Below, in pieces: positions 24,941-32,524 of a stretch of DNA of 64,000 nt. Under the pieces are notes generated by a model that did no database searches, was not told the origin of the DNA, and saw only the letters and a list, made by a program, of their open reading frames with translations. Position 1 is the stretch's first letter. Each line of letters opens with the position of its first letter. The position numbers were made by a program, and so were the translations under genes. The stretch covers positions 124,001 to 188,000 of the forward strand of contig JANQJP010000013.1 of NCBI GenBank assembly GCA_028281575.1, read 5' to 3'. Origin of the DNA: Cellvibrionaceae bacterium (GTDB taxonomy: Bacteria > Pseudomonadota > Gammaproteobacteria > Pseudomonadales > Cellvibrionaceae).

Positions 24941-26228
24941 ACAGGTGAATAATGGGTTTGTACCAGCTCTAAGGTTTCCTGAATTTCAGGGTGAGAGAGA
25001 TTGGAAAAAAATCAAGCTTATTGATACAGCTGATAAAAAGGTCAAGTGGAGTTTTATTGGTGGGCCGTTCGGTTCAAACTTAAAGTCGTCAGATTACGTT
25101 GATGAGGGAATTAGAATAATTCAGCTACAAAATATTGGTGATGCTGAGTTTTTTGATGATTACAAAATATTTACGTCAAAGGAAAAGGCAGATGAGCTGC
25201 TGGCGAATAACATTTATCCCGGTGAGATAATATTGTCGAAAATGGGTGACCCTGTAGGTCGAGCATGTTTGATTCCAGATAATTGTTCTCGATATGTTAT
25301 GTGCTCGGATGGAATACGCTTAGTTGTAGATGAGAAGATTTTTAGTAAGTATTTTATTTATATTCTGATTAACTCGGTGCAATTTCGTGTGCTTGTTGAA
25401 AAAACGGCAACGGGATCGACTAGAAAAAGAATTGGTCTTGATGATTTAAAAAAATTGCCAATGGTAGTTCCCCCAAGAAAAGAGCAACAGAAAATATCCG
25501 GTTGTTTGTCATCTATAGATGAACTAGTTACCGCCCAGATTAAAAAACTCGATGCTCTCAAATCCCATAAAAAAGGACTAATACAACAAGTCTTTCCGGC
25601 TGAAGAAAAAGCTGCTCCCAAACTAAGGTTTCCTGAATTTAGCGATACTGGAAATTGGCCGATTCGAGAATTAGGTGAATTCATTTCTGAGCGAAGTCAG
25701 TCTCCTAACGGAAATGAACCTCTCTATAGTTTGACTATTGAAAATGGGGTCACTCCAAAAACGGAGCGTTATGAGCGCTCTTTTCTGGTTAAAGATGAGG
25801 GGGATGCTTATAAATTGGTGTTAAAAGACGATTTTGCTTACAACCCAATGAACTTGAGGTTTGGTGCAATTGCAAAACATTCTGGCATAGAGAGTGTTGT
25901 TTTATCTAAATACTACAACATTTTCTTTTGCGATAAATCAGTAGATAGTAAGTTTTGTGAGCTCTATTTTCAAAGCTACAACATGATTCAGCTATATGAC
26001 AACATTGCAACGGGGTCATTGATTGAGAAAAGGCGAGTTCACTTTAGTGAGTTTTTAAAATTGAAAATTCGGTTTCCTGCCCTAAAGGAGCAGCAAAAGA
26101 TAGCGAAAGCTATTTCTTCGATTGAAGAAATAATCGCCGCACAATCACAAAAAATAGAAGTGTTAAAAAATCATAGAAAAAGCTTAATGCAACAGCTATT
26201 TCCCTCTGCCGAAGAGGTGGCTGTATGA
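24933..26228 (+). CDS. hsdS: Type I restriction enzyme, specificity subunit
   Basis: 431 residues from ATG 24933, chosen because it overlaps the hsdR stop; an upstream in-frame start at 24897 lies inside hsdR. Two target-recognition domains are separated by the conserved helices SIDELVTAQIKKLDALKSHKKGL and, at the C-terminus, SIEEIIAAQSQKIEVLKNHRKSL; each ends in (V/L)FP. ALRFPEF and KLRFPEF mark the start of each half. It determines the bipartite recognition site. Both halves are complete and only one hsdS is present, so no shuffling locus is visible. Confidence 0.95.
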   Translation: MSKQVNNGFVPALRFPEFQGERDWKKIKLIDTADKKVKWSFIGGPFGSNLKSSDYVDEGIRIIQLQNIGDAEFFDDYKIFTSKEKADELLANNIYPGEIILSKMGDPVGRACLIPDNCSRYVMCSDGIRLVVDEKIFSKYFIYILINSVQFRVLVEKTATGSTRKRIGLDDLKKLPMVVPPRKEQQKISGCLSSIDELVTAQIKKLDALKSHKKGLIQQVFPAEEKAAPKLRFPEFSDTGNWPIRELGEFISERSQSPNGNEPLYSLTIENGVTPKTERYERSFLVKDEGDAYKLVLKDDFAYNPMNLRFGAIAKHSGIESVVLSKYYNIFFCDKSVDSKFCELYFQSYNMIQLYDNIATGSLIEKRRVHFSEFLKLKIRFPALKEQQKIAKAISSIEEIIAAQSQKIEVLKNHRKSLMQQLFPSAEEVAV

Positions 26229-27385
26229 GTGGAAGCCCAAAAATCCATAAATACAAAAGCCTTAGCAAGGTCGTTACACGCTTAAGGGACGAATTACGAG
26301 ACAGCGATAGTGGTGGCAGTAACTTTGTCTTACTCTATGCCTATAACGGTACGGGTAAAACTCGGCTCTCTATGGAGTTCAAAGAAGCTGGAAAGCGAAA
26401 GAAAGATATTGAGCGCGATACTCTTTATTTTAATGCTTTTACGGAAGATTTATTCTCATGGGATAACGATTTAGACAATGATGCAGAGCGTGCTTTAACG
26501 ATAAATTCAGATTCTCGCTTTTTTGACGGTTTCAAAGAGCTGGCACTAGAAGATAGAATTTTCGCCTATTTAGAACGTTATGCTACGTTTAACTTCAAAA
26601 TTGATTATGAAAGCTGGAGGGTGGTTTTTAGTCAGGAAATAGCCAATCCAAAATATAGACCGAACTCAAATGAACCTGAAAGAATCATTCAAGACCATAT
26701 AAAGATATCAAGAGGTGAGGAGAATATTTTTATTTGGTGTATTTACCTAGCCATTTGTGAGTTGGTGCTAGATGGAGCGGAATCCTATGGTTGGGTAAAG
26801 TTTTTTTATATTGATGATCCTATCTCCTCGCTAGACGATAATAATGCCATTGCAGTAGCAACGGATTTGGCTAAGTTATTGAAAAAAGGAGCTGACAAAG
26901 TCAAAACCGTTTTGTCATCGCACCACAGCCTATTTTTTAATGTCATGTGCAATGAACTAAAAAAGACGCGCCATAAGACTTATTTTATCCATCGAGGTAA
27001 GAATGAAGGTGTATTTACCTTGCGCGCTACTGACGATACACCTTTCTTTCACCATGTCGCCATACTCGGCGAATTACAAAAAGCTTCAGAATCCGGTGCG
27101 CTGTATACCCATCATTTTAATATGTTACGTAGTGTCCTAGAGAAAACCGCTACCTTTTTTGGGTTCAAAGACTTTTCCGACTGTATACACGGCATTGACG
27201 ATGAGGTTCTATTTTCGCGTGCGCTTAATTTACTCAGTCACGGGAAATACTCTGCCTTCGCCCCTAAAGATATGGGTGAAGATACCAAAGAGTTGTTTCA
27301 GAAAATTTTGGGGGAGTTTCTGGATAGATACGCCTTTCAACTTCCAGATTTAACCTCTAACAAACAAAAAGCGAGTTCAGTATGA
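26225..27385 (+). CDS. PrrC-like ATPase with candidate anticodon-nuclease (HEPN-like) domain
   Basis: 386 residues, close to the size of E. coli PrrC (about 396, from memory). ABC/AAA_13-type ATPase: Walker A YNGTGKT ending at T46 (the first Gly of the usual motif is Ala39), signature-like ISRGEEN (161-167), Walker B FFYIDDP with D197-D198, SSLD (201-204), H-loop SSHH (231-234). The C-terminal part carries R302-x3-E306 and H339, matching in order and spacing the PrrC nuclease triad (R320, E324, H356), and R332-x6-H339 fits the HEPN Rx4-6H pattern. It is coupled by ATGA overlaps to hsdS and hsdM, as expected for a tRNA-cleaving guard of the R-M complex. Nuclease activity is inferred. Confidence 0.72.
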   Translation: MSGSPKIHKYKSLSKVVTRLRDELRDSDSGGSNFVLLYAYNGTGKTRLSMEFKEAGKRKKDIERDTLYFNAFTEDLFSWDNDLDNDAERALTINSDSRFFDGFKELALEDRIFAYLERYATFNFKIDYESWRVVFSQEIANPKYRPNSNEPERIIQDHIKISRGEENIFIWCIYLAICELVLDGAESYGWVKFFYIDDPISSLDDNNAIAVATDLAKLLKKGADKVKTVLSSHHSLFFNVMCNELKKTRHKTYFIHRGKNEGVFTLRATDDTPFFHHVAILGELQKASESGALYTHHFNMLRSVLEKTATFFGFKDFSDCIHGIDDEVLFSRALNLLSHGKYSAFAPKDMGEDTKELFQKILGEFLDRYAFQLPDLTSNKQKASSV

Positions 27386-28992
27386 CTCAAGAACAACTAA
27401 ACCAGCTTGGTAAAACGCTTTGGGATATAGCCGATAAATTGCGTGGTGCCATGAATGCCGACGATTTTCGAGACTATATGTTGTCATTCTTGTTTTTACG
27501 TTATTTGTCGGACAACTACGAAACAGCTGCTCGCAAAGAGTTGGGACGGGATTATCCCAAGTTAAAGAAAGATGATAAACGAGCGCCCTTGGCATTGTTT
27601 TACGAATCACTATCTAAAAAGGATAAAGCTCTCTTCGAGAAACAAATGCGCCGCAAAGTGCATTATGTAATTGAACCTGATCACTTATGGACAAGTATCG
27701 CTGAAATGGCGCGCCTTCAAGATGGCGAGTTGCTGGAGACCTTAAAAAATGGATTTGACTATATAGAGAACCATAGCTTTGAAAGTGCATTTCAAGGCTT
27801 ATTCTCTGAAATTAATCTAAATTCTGAAAAGCTTGGTAAAACGCATGCTGCTCGTAATGCAAAGTTATGCACGATCATTCAAAAAATCGCTGAGGGAATT
27901 GCTGAGTTTTCTACCGATACCGATGTGCTTGGCGATGCCTATGAATACCTAATTGGTGAATTTGCCGCAGGTTCTGGTAAAAAAGCCGGTGAGTTCTACA
28001 CGCCTCAGCCCATCTCCGATATTTTGTCGCGCATTGTAACCTTGGACAGCCAAGAACCAGCAACCGGTTTGAAGAAAAAGCTAGAGAAGGTTATGGACTT
28101 CGCTTGTGGTTCTGGCTCATTGTTGTTGAACGTGCGAAAGCGTTTGGGCAAGAAAGGTATTGGTAAAATCTACGGCCAAGAGAAAAATATCACGACCTAC
28201 AACCTTGCCCGTATGAATATGCTATTACACGGTGTTAAGGATTCAGAGTTCGAAATACATCATGGCGATTCATTACTCAATGACTGGGCTATGCTCAGTG
28301 AAATGAACCCCGCTAAAAAGCTGAAATGTGATGCGGTCGTGGCTAACCCACCTTTTAGTTATCGCTGGGAGCCTACAGAAGCATTAGGCGAAGACTTCCG
28401 CTTTAAAAGCTACGGCCTAGCCCCTAAATCAGCGGCGGATTTTGCCTTCCTGTTGCATGGCTTTCACTTTTTAAGTGACGAGGGCACTATGGCGATTATT
28501 CTGCCGCACGGCGTACTCTTTAGAGGGGGCGCGGAAAACCGTATTCGTACCAAGCTCTTAAAAGATGACCATATAGATACAATCATTGGTTTGCCAGCCA
28601 ACTTGTTTTTCTCTACTGGTATTCCAGTGTGCATTCTGGTGCTTAAAAAGTGCAAAAAATACGATGACGTATTATTTATTAATGCCAGTGAGCATTTCGA
28701 AAAAGGAAAACGTCAGAACAAATTGACGGAAGATAATATCGAAAAAATAGTCGATACCTACCAGTTTCGCAAAGAAGAAGAGCGCTATGCTCGCCGTGTA
28801 TCGATGGAGGAAATAGAAAAAAATGATTTCAATCTGAATATTTCTCGATATGTCAGCACCGCTAAGCCGGAAGAAAAGATTGATATCAAGGCTGTGAATA
28901 AGGAATTGAAGAGTTTAGAAAAAAGCATTGCTTCTGCTACCAAAAAGCATAATAAATTTCTCAAAGAGCTTGGTTTGCCTCCATTGCCCTAG
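27382..28992 (+). CDS. hsdM: Type I DNA adenine methyltransferase, M subunit
   Basis: 536 residues. N-terminal helical HsdM_N domain (about 1-150), then the N6-adenine methylase: GEFYTPQPISDILSRIV, SAM-binding DFACGSGS (239-246), catalytic NPPF (322-325). The C-terminal tail is a helical coiled coil that contacts HsdS. The start overlaps the preceding ATPase gene (ATGA). It comes last in the order hsdR-hsdS-ATPase-hsdM, unusual relative to hsdRMS or hsdMSR. Confidence 0.96.
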   Translation: MTQEQLNQLGKTLWDIADKLRGAMNADDFRDYMLSFLFLRYLSDNYETAARKELGRDYPKLKKDDKRAPLALFYESLSKKDKALFEKQMRRKVHYVIEPDHLWTSIAEMARLQDGELLETLKNGFDYIENHSFESAFQGLFSEINLNSEKLGKTHAARNAKLCTIIQKIAEGIAEFSTDTDVLGDAYEYLIGEFAAGSGKKAGEFYTPQPISDILSRIVTLDSQEPATGLKKKLEKVMDFACGSGSLLLNVRKRLGKKGIGKIYGQEKNITTYNLARMNMLLHGVKDSEFEIHHGDSLLNDWAMLSEMNPAKKLKCDAVVANPPFSYRWEPTEALGEDFRFKSYGLAPKSAADFAFLLHGFHFLSDEGTMAIILPHGVLFRGGAENRIRTKLLKDDHIDTIIGLPANLFFSTGIPVCILVLKKCKKYDDVLFINASEHFEKGKRQNKLTEDNIEKIVDTYQFRKEEERYARRVSMEEIEKNDFNLNISRYVSTAKPEEKIDIKAVNKELKSLEKSIASATKKHNKFLKELGLPPLP

Positions 28993-29008
28993 TTAATGGG
29001 TAAACCAT

Positions 29009-29033
29009 CATCAAGGGCATGGAGCCCTTGATG
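29009..29033. terminator. Perfect 10-bp hairpin after hsdM
   Basis: CATCAAGGGC and GCCCTTGATG with a five-base loop, 17 bases past the hsdM stop and inside the end of the convergent small ORF. No strong T-run follows on either strand, so a bidirectional terminator is likely but not certain. Confidence 0.5.
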
Positions 29034-29190
29034 CAAGTTCGTTTTCGATATTTTCAAGGGAAGCCAAAGCGTTTGCCCGTTCCAGACTTAATGGCTCGCT
29101 TCTAGCTAATGCGTTAAACACTTCTTTATGAAGGCCGCGAAGCTCAGTTATATTTTTCGCTGCTAGCTCAAATCTTGTAATCAATCTCAT
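29011..29190 (-). CDS. Small conserved hypothetical protein, paralogue of the ORF at 4021-4275
   Basis: 59 residues, ATG at 29190 with an excellent Shine-Dalgarno (AGGAGGT, five bases before the start). It begins MRLITRFELAAKN and contains LERANALASLENIENELAS; about half of the 55 alignable residues are identical to the ORF beside the helicase gene at the other end of the window. Its last codons form the terminator hairpin shared with hsdM. I recall similar short 'TRFELA' proteins in mobile regions of other gammaproteobacteria, without a function. Presence of a conserved start, RBS and paralogue makes it a real gene. Confidence 0.75.
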   Translation of the reverse strand: MRLITRFELAAKNITELRGLHKEVFNALARSEPLSLERANALASLENIENELASRAPCP

Positions 29191-29731
29191 TGTTACCTCC
29201 TGTTTTTGGAGGCCGTGACTGCCACGACCTTTGTGAGGCCGCGTGTTTGCGGAAAGAGACTGATCTGCACCTTCGGTCGCAATAATATGGAGAAGCTTTA
29301 CGCTTGCTGATCTATTGGCGCTTTGCGCTAGTGGTAATGCTAAAAGGCAGTGCTGTTTATGGTTTCAATCAGGTGGTGAAAGACTGAAAGGAAAGATGAT
29401 GACAGTGCAAAAGTACGGTTGCTTTAAAAAGGCTTTCGAAGTTAATTGCTGCGCTTGGCTTAAAGAAGCTTGAGGTGGGAACACTGAGCGTGTTCGCTTT
29501 TAGGCTTTGAGTTCCCCTTTTGGGTATACGTAAAAATATCACATAACTTGTCTTCATCAAGACATCCCCCAGCCTTCCGCACCTTCTCAAGTTCAGGCTT
29601 GTGCAGGCAGGGTGGTTCCCCCTGTCTGGATTACGTCAAAACATGTGATCTTCCGCTCCCTTCGCTCGCTCTTTTTCTGGGGTTTTCAACCCCAAAAGGG
29701 GATGTGTTTTTAAGATTGAGGAGACAAAGAC
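29191..29731. other. Long non-coding leader region before ardA
   Basis: No convincing gene on either strand. Two elements stand out: CCCCTTTTGGG at 29514-29524, complementary to CCCAAAAGGGG at 29691-29701, and a tight hairpin TGGGGTT-TTC-AACCCCA at 29678-29694 that uses the same right-hand bases. The two pairings are mutually exclusive, which could make an RNA switch ahead of ardA; it could equally be a terminator remnant. Confidence 0.4.
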
Positions 29732-30244
29732 ATGAGCGAAGAAATCAGAATTTATGTGGCGTGTTTGGCAGCTTACAACAATGGCATGCTTCATGGTGTT
29801 TGGATTGATGCAACCCAAGACATTGACGACATTCAGGATCAAGTTAATGACATGCTTGAATCCAGCCCCGAAAACGATGCAGAAGAGTGGGCAATACATG
29901 ATTACGAGGGGTATGGCTCTTATAGTCTGTCAGAGTATGAAGGAATTCAAAGGGCGTATGAAGTCGCGTGTTTTATCGAGGAGCACGGAGATTTGGCCGC
30001 CGAGTTGTTAAGTCATTTTTCAGCGATTGACGAAGCGAAAAAGGCTATCGAAGAAAACTATGCGGGTTGTCATGAAAGCGTGGCCGACTTTGCTGAGGAG
30101 CTAACAACCGATACAACTGAGATTCCCGAAAGCCTTGCGTTTTATATCGACTACGGAAAAATGGGGCGTGATTTGGAGCTTGACGGCGATATCTTCACTA
30201 TCGAGACTGGATATAAGGAAGTCCATATTTTCTTGAATCATTAA
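29732..30244 (+). CDS. ardA: Antirestriction protein ArdA
   Basis: 170 residues, acidic throughout. Begins IRIYVACLAAYNNGMLHGVWIDA, the hallmark of ArdA, and contains EEWAIHDYEGYGSYSLSEYE, the family's central block, and a YIDYGKMGRDLELDG ending. ArdA dimers mimic bent B-DNA and block type I R-M enzymes during the entry of mobile DNA. GAGGAGAC lies upstream of the ATG. It sits 740 bases downstream of a type I R-M operon, so it could temper its own element's enzyme as well as a new host's. Confidence 0.95.
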   Translation: MSEEIRIYVACLAAYNNGMLHGVWIDATQDIDDIQDQVNDMLESSPENDAEEWAIHDYEGYGSYSLSEYEGIQRAYEVACFIEEHGDLAAELLSHFSAIDEAKKAIEENYAGCHESVADFAEELTTDTTEIPESLAFYIDYGKMGRDLELDGDIFTIETGYKEVHIFLNH

Positions 30245-30284
30245 TTGGTGAGCCTCTGCTAATGCAGGGGCCTTTACCAGCCGC

Positions 30285-30371
30285 ACTTTTGGGGCTCAGC
30301 GGCCTATGGCCTTAATCGCTCATGCTTCGCTTATATTGTCTCCTTTCAGAGCCAAACTGAGCCCCAAAAGT
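30285..30371. repeat. 15-bp inverted repeat between ardA and abiE
   Basis: ACTTTTGGGGCTCAG (30285-30299) pairs perfectly with 30357-30371 around a 57-base interval. A shorter CCTCTGC/GCAGGGG stem-loop at about 30253-30270 just after ardA could be its terminator. Function of the long repeat unknown. No gene from 30245 to the abiE promoter. Confidence 0.5.
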
Positions 30372-30452
30372 TTAAATAATGCTGGCGTTGGGTACTGTAA
30401 GTACCCAAAAACGCTATATATTAAACCTTTTGGTTTGCTTTTTGATCTTTTT

Positions 30453-30543
30453 ACGGCGTTTTCCGCCGTGAAAAATAATATTAGTAAACGACTTTGATTT
30501 ATGTTAGTTTGCTATTTATAAATTATACGGCGTTGATCGCCGT
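30453..30543 (+). promoter_or_regulatory. abiE promoter with two ACGGCG dyads
   Basis: Dyads ACGGCG-5 bases-CGCCGT at 30453-30469 and 30527-30543, centres 74 bases apart (about seven turns). Between them lie TTGATT (30495-30500), a 16-base spacer and TATAAA (30517-30522). AbiEi antitoxins are known to repress their own operon by binding inverted repeats at the promoter; this layout fits that, with one site covering the start region. Confidence 0.7.
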
Positions 30544-30611
30544 AAAAATCGGTATAAATAAACTATTAAGCGGTTTTAGTGGGCTTAACAGCCCTAAATG
30601 CTAAGAAAGGT

Positions 30612-31466
30612 ATGGTTAATCGAATGACTTCAAAGGGTGATGGTGTAAAAGGGGCTTATAAACAGTCACTTAAAGCGCTTCTGCCTTATGGCATGTTGGC
30701 CACGAAGAAGTGGCTAGCAGAACAAGGCTTGAGCGCCCATGCCATAGACAATGCGGTTAAAACTGAAACTTTGTTGCTGTTGGCATCGGGGGTATATAGC
30801 CAATATTCCCCTTCTGTGAGCTGGGAGGGCGCAGTGGCCTCGATGCAGCGCATGGAAAAAGCCGAGAATGCTCATGTGCCACCTGTTGTGGTCGGTGGGT
30901 TATCAGCACTGTCTTTGTCTGGTTTGTCACAGTATCTGTCATTGGGCAATAAGCCGCATATCCACCTATACGCGGCAGGTAAGTTACCAACATGGTTAGC
31001 GCGTTTGTCGCTGCCTATAGAATTTGAGGGGCATAGCACAAGCAAGCTATGGCCTGAGAGCCTTTTAACAGATAAGGCTTTCATCAAAGAGCATGAGTGG
31101 GAGGCTGAATTGCCGCCTGTGTACTTCTCATGCCCAGAGAAAGCGATATTAGAGTTATTGATAGACATGCCAGATAGCGTGACGTTTGAGCATGCTGACG
31201 AGTTAATGCAGGGTTTAGTGAATTTATCGCCCAGAAAGCTCGATACGCTTTTGAAAGCCTGTAAAAGCGTAAAGGCCAAGCGGTTGTTTTTCTGGCTGGC
31301 AAAACGTCAAGCTTACCCTTGGTTTAGCAAGTTGAACGCTAAAGATTATGACTTAGGTTCGGGTAAGCGCGTTATAGCAAAAGGCGGCAAATTGGATACA
31401 GATTATTTGATTACTGTCCCTTCAAATATGGTTCCGTCGAATATGGCAATGGATAGAGAAAGGTAG
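30612..31466 (+). CDS. abiEi: AbiEi-family antitoxin (type IV toxin-antitoxin)
   Basis: About 284 residues. N-terminal winged-helix segment (LLPYGMLATKKWLAEQGLSAHAIDNAVKTETLLLLASGVY) and the AbiEi core (PPVVVGGLSALSLSGLSQYL, then FSCPEKAILELLID) are recognisable. It counters the AbiEii nucleotidyltransferase without direct binding and represses the operon. The start is uncertain: GTG 30579, ATG 30612 or ATG 30624 are all in frame, and none has an ideally spaced Shine-Dalgarno. The C-terminus has a repeated VPSNM. Confidence 0.88.
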   Translation: MVNRMTSKGDGVKGAYKQSLKALLPYGMLATKKWLAEQGLSAHAIDNAVKTETLLLLASGVYSQYSPSVSWEGAVASMQRMEKAENAHVPPVVVGGLSALSLSGLSQYLSLGNKPHIHLYAAGKLPTWLARLSLPIEFEGHSTSKLWPESLLTDKAFIKEHEWEAELPPVYFSCPEKAILELLIDMPDSVTFEHADELMQGLVNLSPRKLDTLLKACKSVKAKRLFFWLAKRQAYPWFSKLNAKDYDLGSGKRVIAKGGKLDTDYLITVPSNMVPSNMAMDRER

Positions 31467-31479
31467 CTCTTATAGGAAA

Positions 31480-32394
31480 ATGATGGATAGAAATAGTATT
31501 TACTACAAGCAAGTGCAACTCTTGATGCAGGTTTTGCCTTTTGTCGCGAAACAAGAATGTTTTGCGCTGAAAGGCGGTACTGCGATCAATCTCTTTGTGA
31601 GAGAGTTTCCGCGCTTGTCTGTTGATATTGATCTTGTCTATCTTCCCATGAAAGGCCGTGATGAGGCCTTGCAAGAAATCCGTGAAGCATTGGATTCTAT
31701 TAGTGCTGATTTAAAAGCCGCGTTTAAAGACGCAGAGCTAACGGAGGCTTATAAATCGAAGCGTGATTCGTTGAGACTTATCGTTGCGCGTAATGGTGTA
31801 CAGATTAAGGTGGAACTGTCACCGGTATTGCGGGGCACAGTTTACGAGCCGCAGCTTATGGAAGTGTGTACAGCCGTAGAAGATGAATTTGGATACGTTG
31901 AAATGCCAGTGGTGGCTTTGGCCGATCTCTATGCCGGAAAAATATGTGCGGCATTAGACAGACAGCACCCACGAGACTTATTTGATATTAAATGGCTGCT
32001 CGAAAACGAAGGTTTAACAGAAGAAATACGCAAAGCCTTTCTTGTGTATTTGTCGAGCCACAATCGACCAATGGCCGAGTTACTCAAGCCGCAATACAAA
32101 GATATATCGGCCATCTACGCTGGTGAGTTTGCCAATATGGCTGAGACGGATGTGCCGCTAGAAGAGCTGGTGGCTGTGAGAGAACGCTTGGTTGAGCTTA
32201 TTCACCAAGGGTTAACGGACAATGAAAAAGATTTTTTGCTTTCGTTTAAGAGCCGAGAACCCGATTGGACACTACTTGATTTGGAGGGTGTCAGCGAGCT
32301 TCCAGCTATTAAATGGAAGCAGATTAATCTGGCTAAGATGCCAGAGAAAAAACACAAATTAGCGTTAGAAAAACTGGCAGATATTTTGGCGTAA
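31480..32394 (+). CDS. abiEii: AbiEii-family nucleotidyltransferase toxin
   Basis: 304 residues. The nucleotidyltransferase signature FALKGGTAINLFVREFPRLSVDIDL is cleanly present (GGT and the D-x-D pair), with the downstream motif of DUF1814 proteins (LADLYAGKICAALDRQHPRDLFDIKWL). AbiEii/MenT-like toxins transfer nucleotides, often to tRNA, and cause growth arrest or abortive infection. It starts 13 bases after the abiEi stop. Together with abiEi it stabilises the element and may protect from phages. Confidence 0.93.
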   Translation: MMDRNSIYYKQVQLLMQVLPFVAKQECFALKGGTAINLFVREFPRLSVDIDLVYLPMKGRDEALQEIREALDSISADLKAAFKDAELTEAYKSKRDSLRLIVARNGVQIKVELSPVLRGTVYEPQLMEVCTAVEDEFGYVEMPVVALADLYAGKICAALDRQHPRDLFDIKWLLENEGLTEEIRKAFLVYLSSHNRPMAELLKPQYKDISAIYAGEFANMAETDVPLEELVAVRERLVELIHQGLTDNEKDFLLSFKSREPDWTLLDLEGVSELPAIKWKQINLAKMPEKKHKLALEKLADILA

Positions 32395-32524
32395 TAATTT
32401 ATGGCGCAGTGGTTATTCGTTAGAATAGCGCGCTTTTTTAAAAGTCCTCATCCCCGAAAGCCACGGGTGATGGGGGTAAATTCACAAACAAGTACAAATT
32501 TAAGTACAAATTAGGACTCTTGGG
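32395..32524 (+). promoter_or_regulatory. prfC: Element-supplied region upstream of prfC
   Basis: A TAGAAT at 32421-32426 is a possible -10, with only a poor -35 (TTTATG) before it. If used, prfC is now driven from a promoter brought by the element, as in SXT-type integration. The remainder leads into the GTACAAATTTA motif pair at 32492-32513. Confidence 0.35.
32492..32513 (+). repeat. gtacaaattta motif pair at right end of element
   Basis: GTACAAATTTA (32492-32502) and GTACAAATTA (32504-32513), 11 bases before the prfC start. Same motif as at 5488-5506 and 5720-5738. Confidence 0.6.

Noticed and set aside
24933-26228. Phase-variable hsdS shuffling locus
   Set aside because: Only one hsdS, no partial copies or inverted repeats around it, and the serine recombinase is 16 kb away.
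5602-32524. Conjugative mating-pore genes (VirB4/TraC-type ATPase, pilin, outer core)
   Set aside because: None recognised; the coupling ATPase is VirD4-like and not VirB4-like, so the element is called mobilizable.
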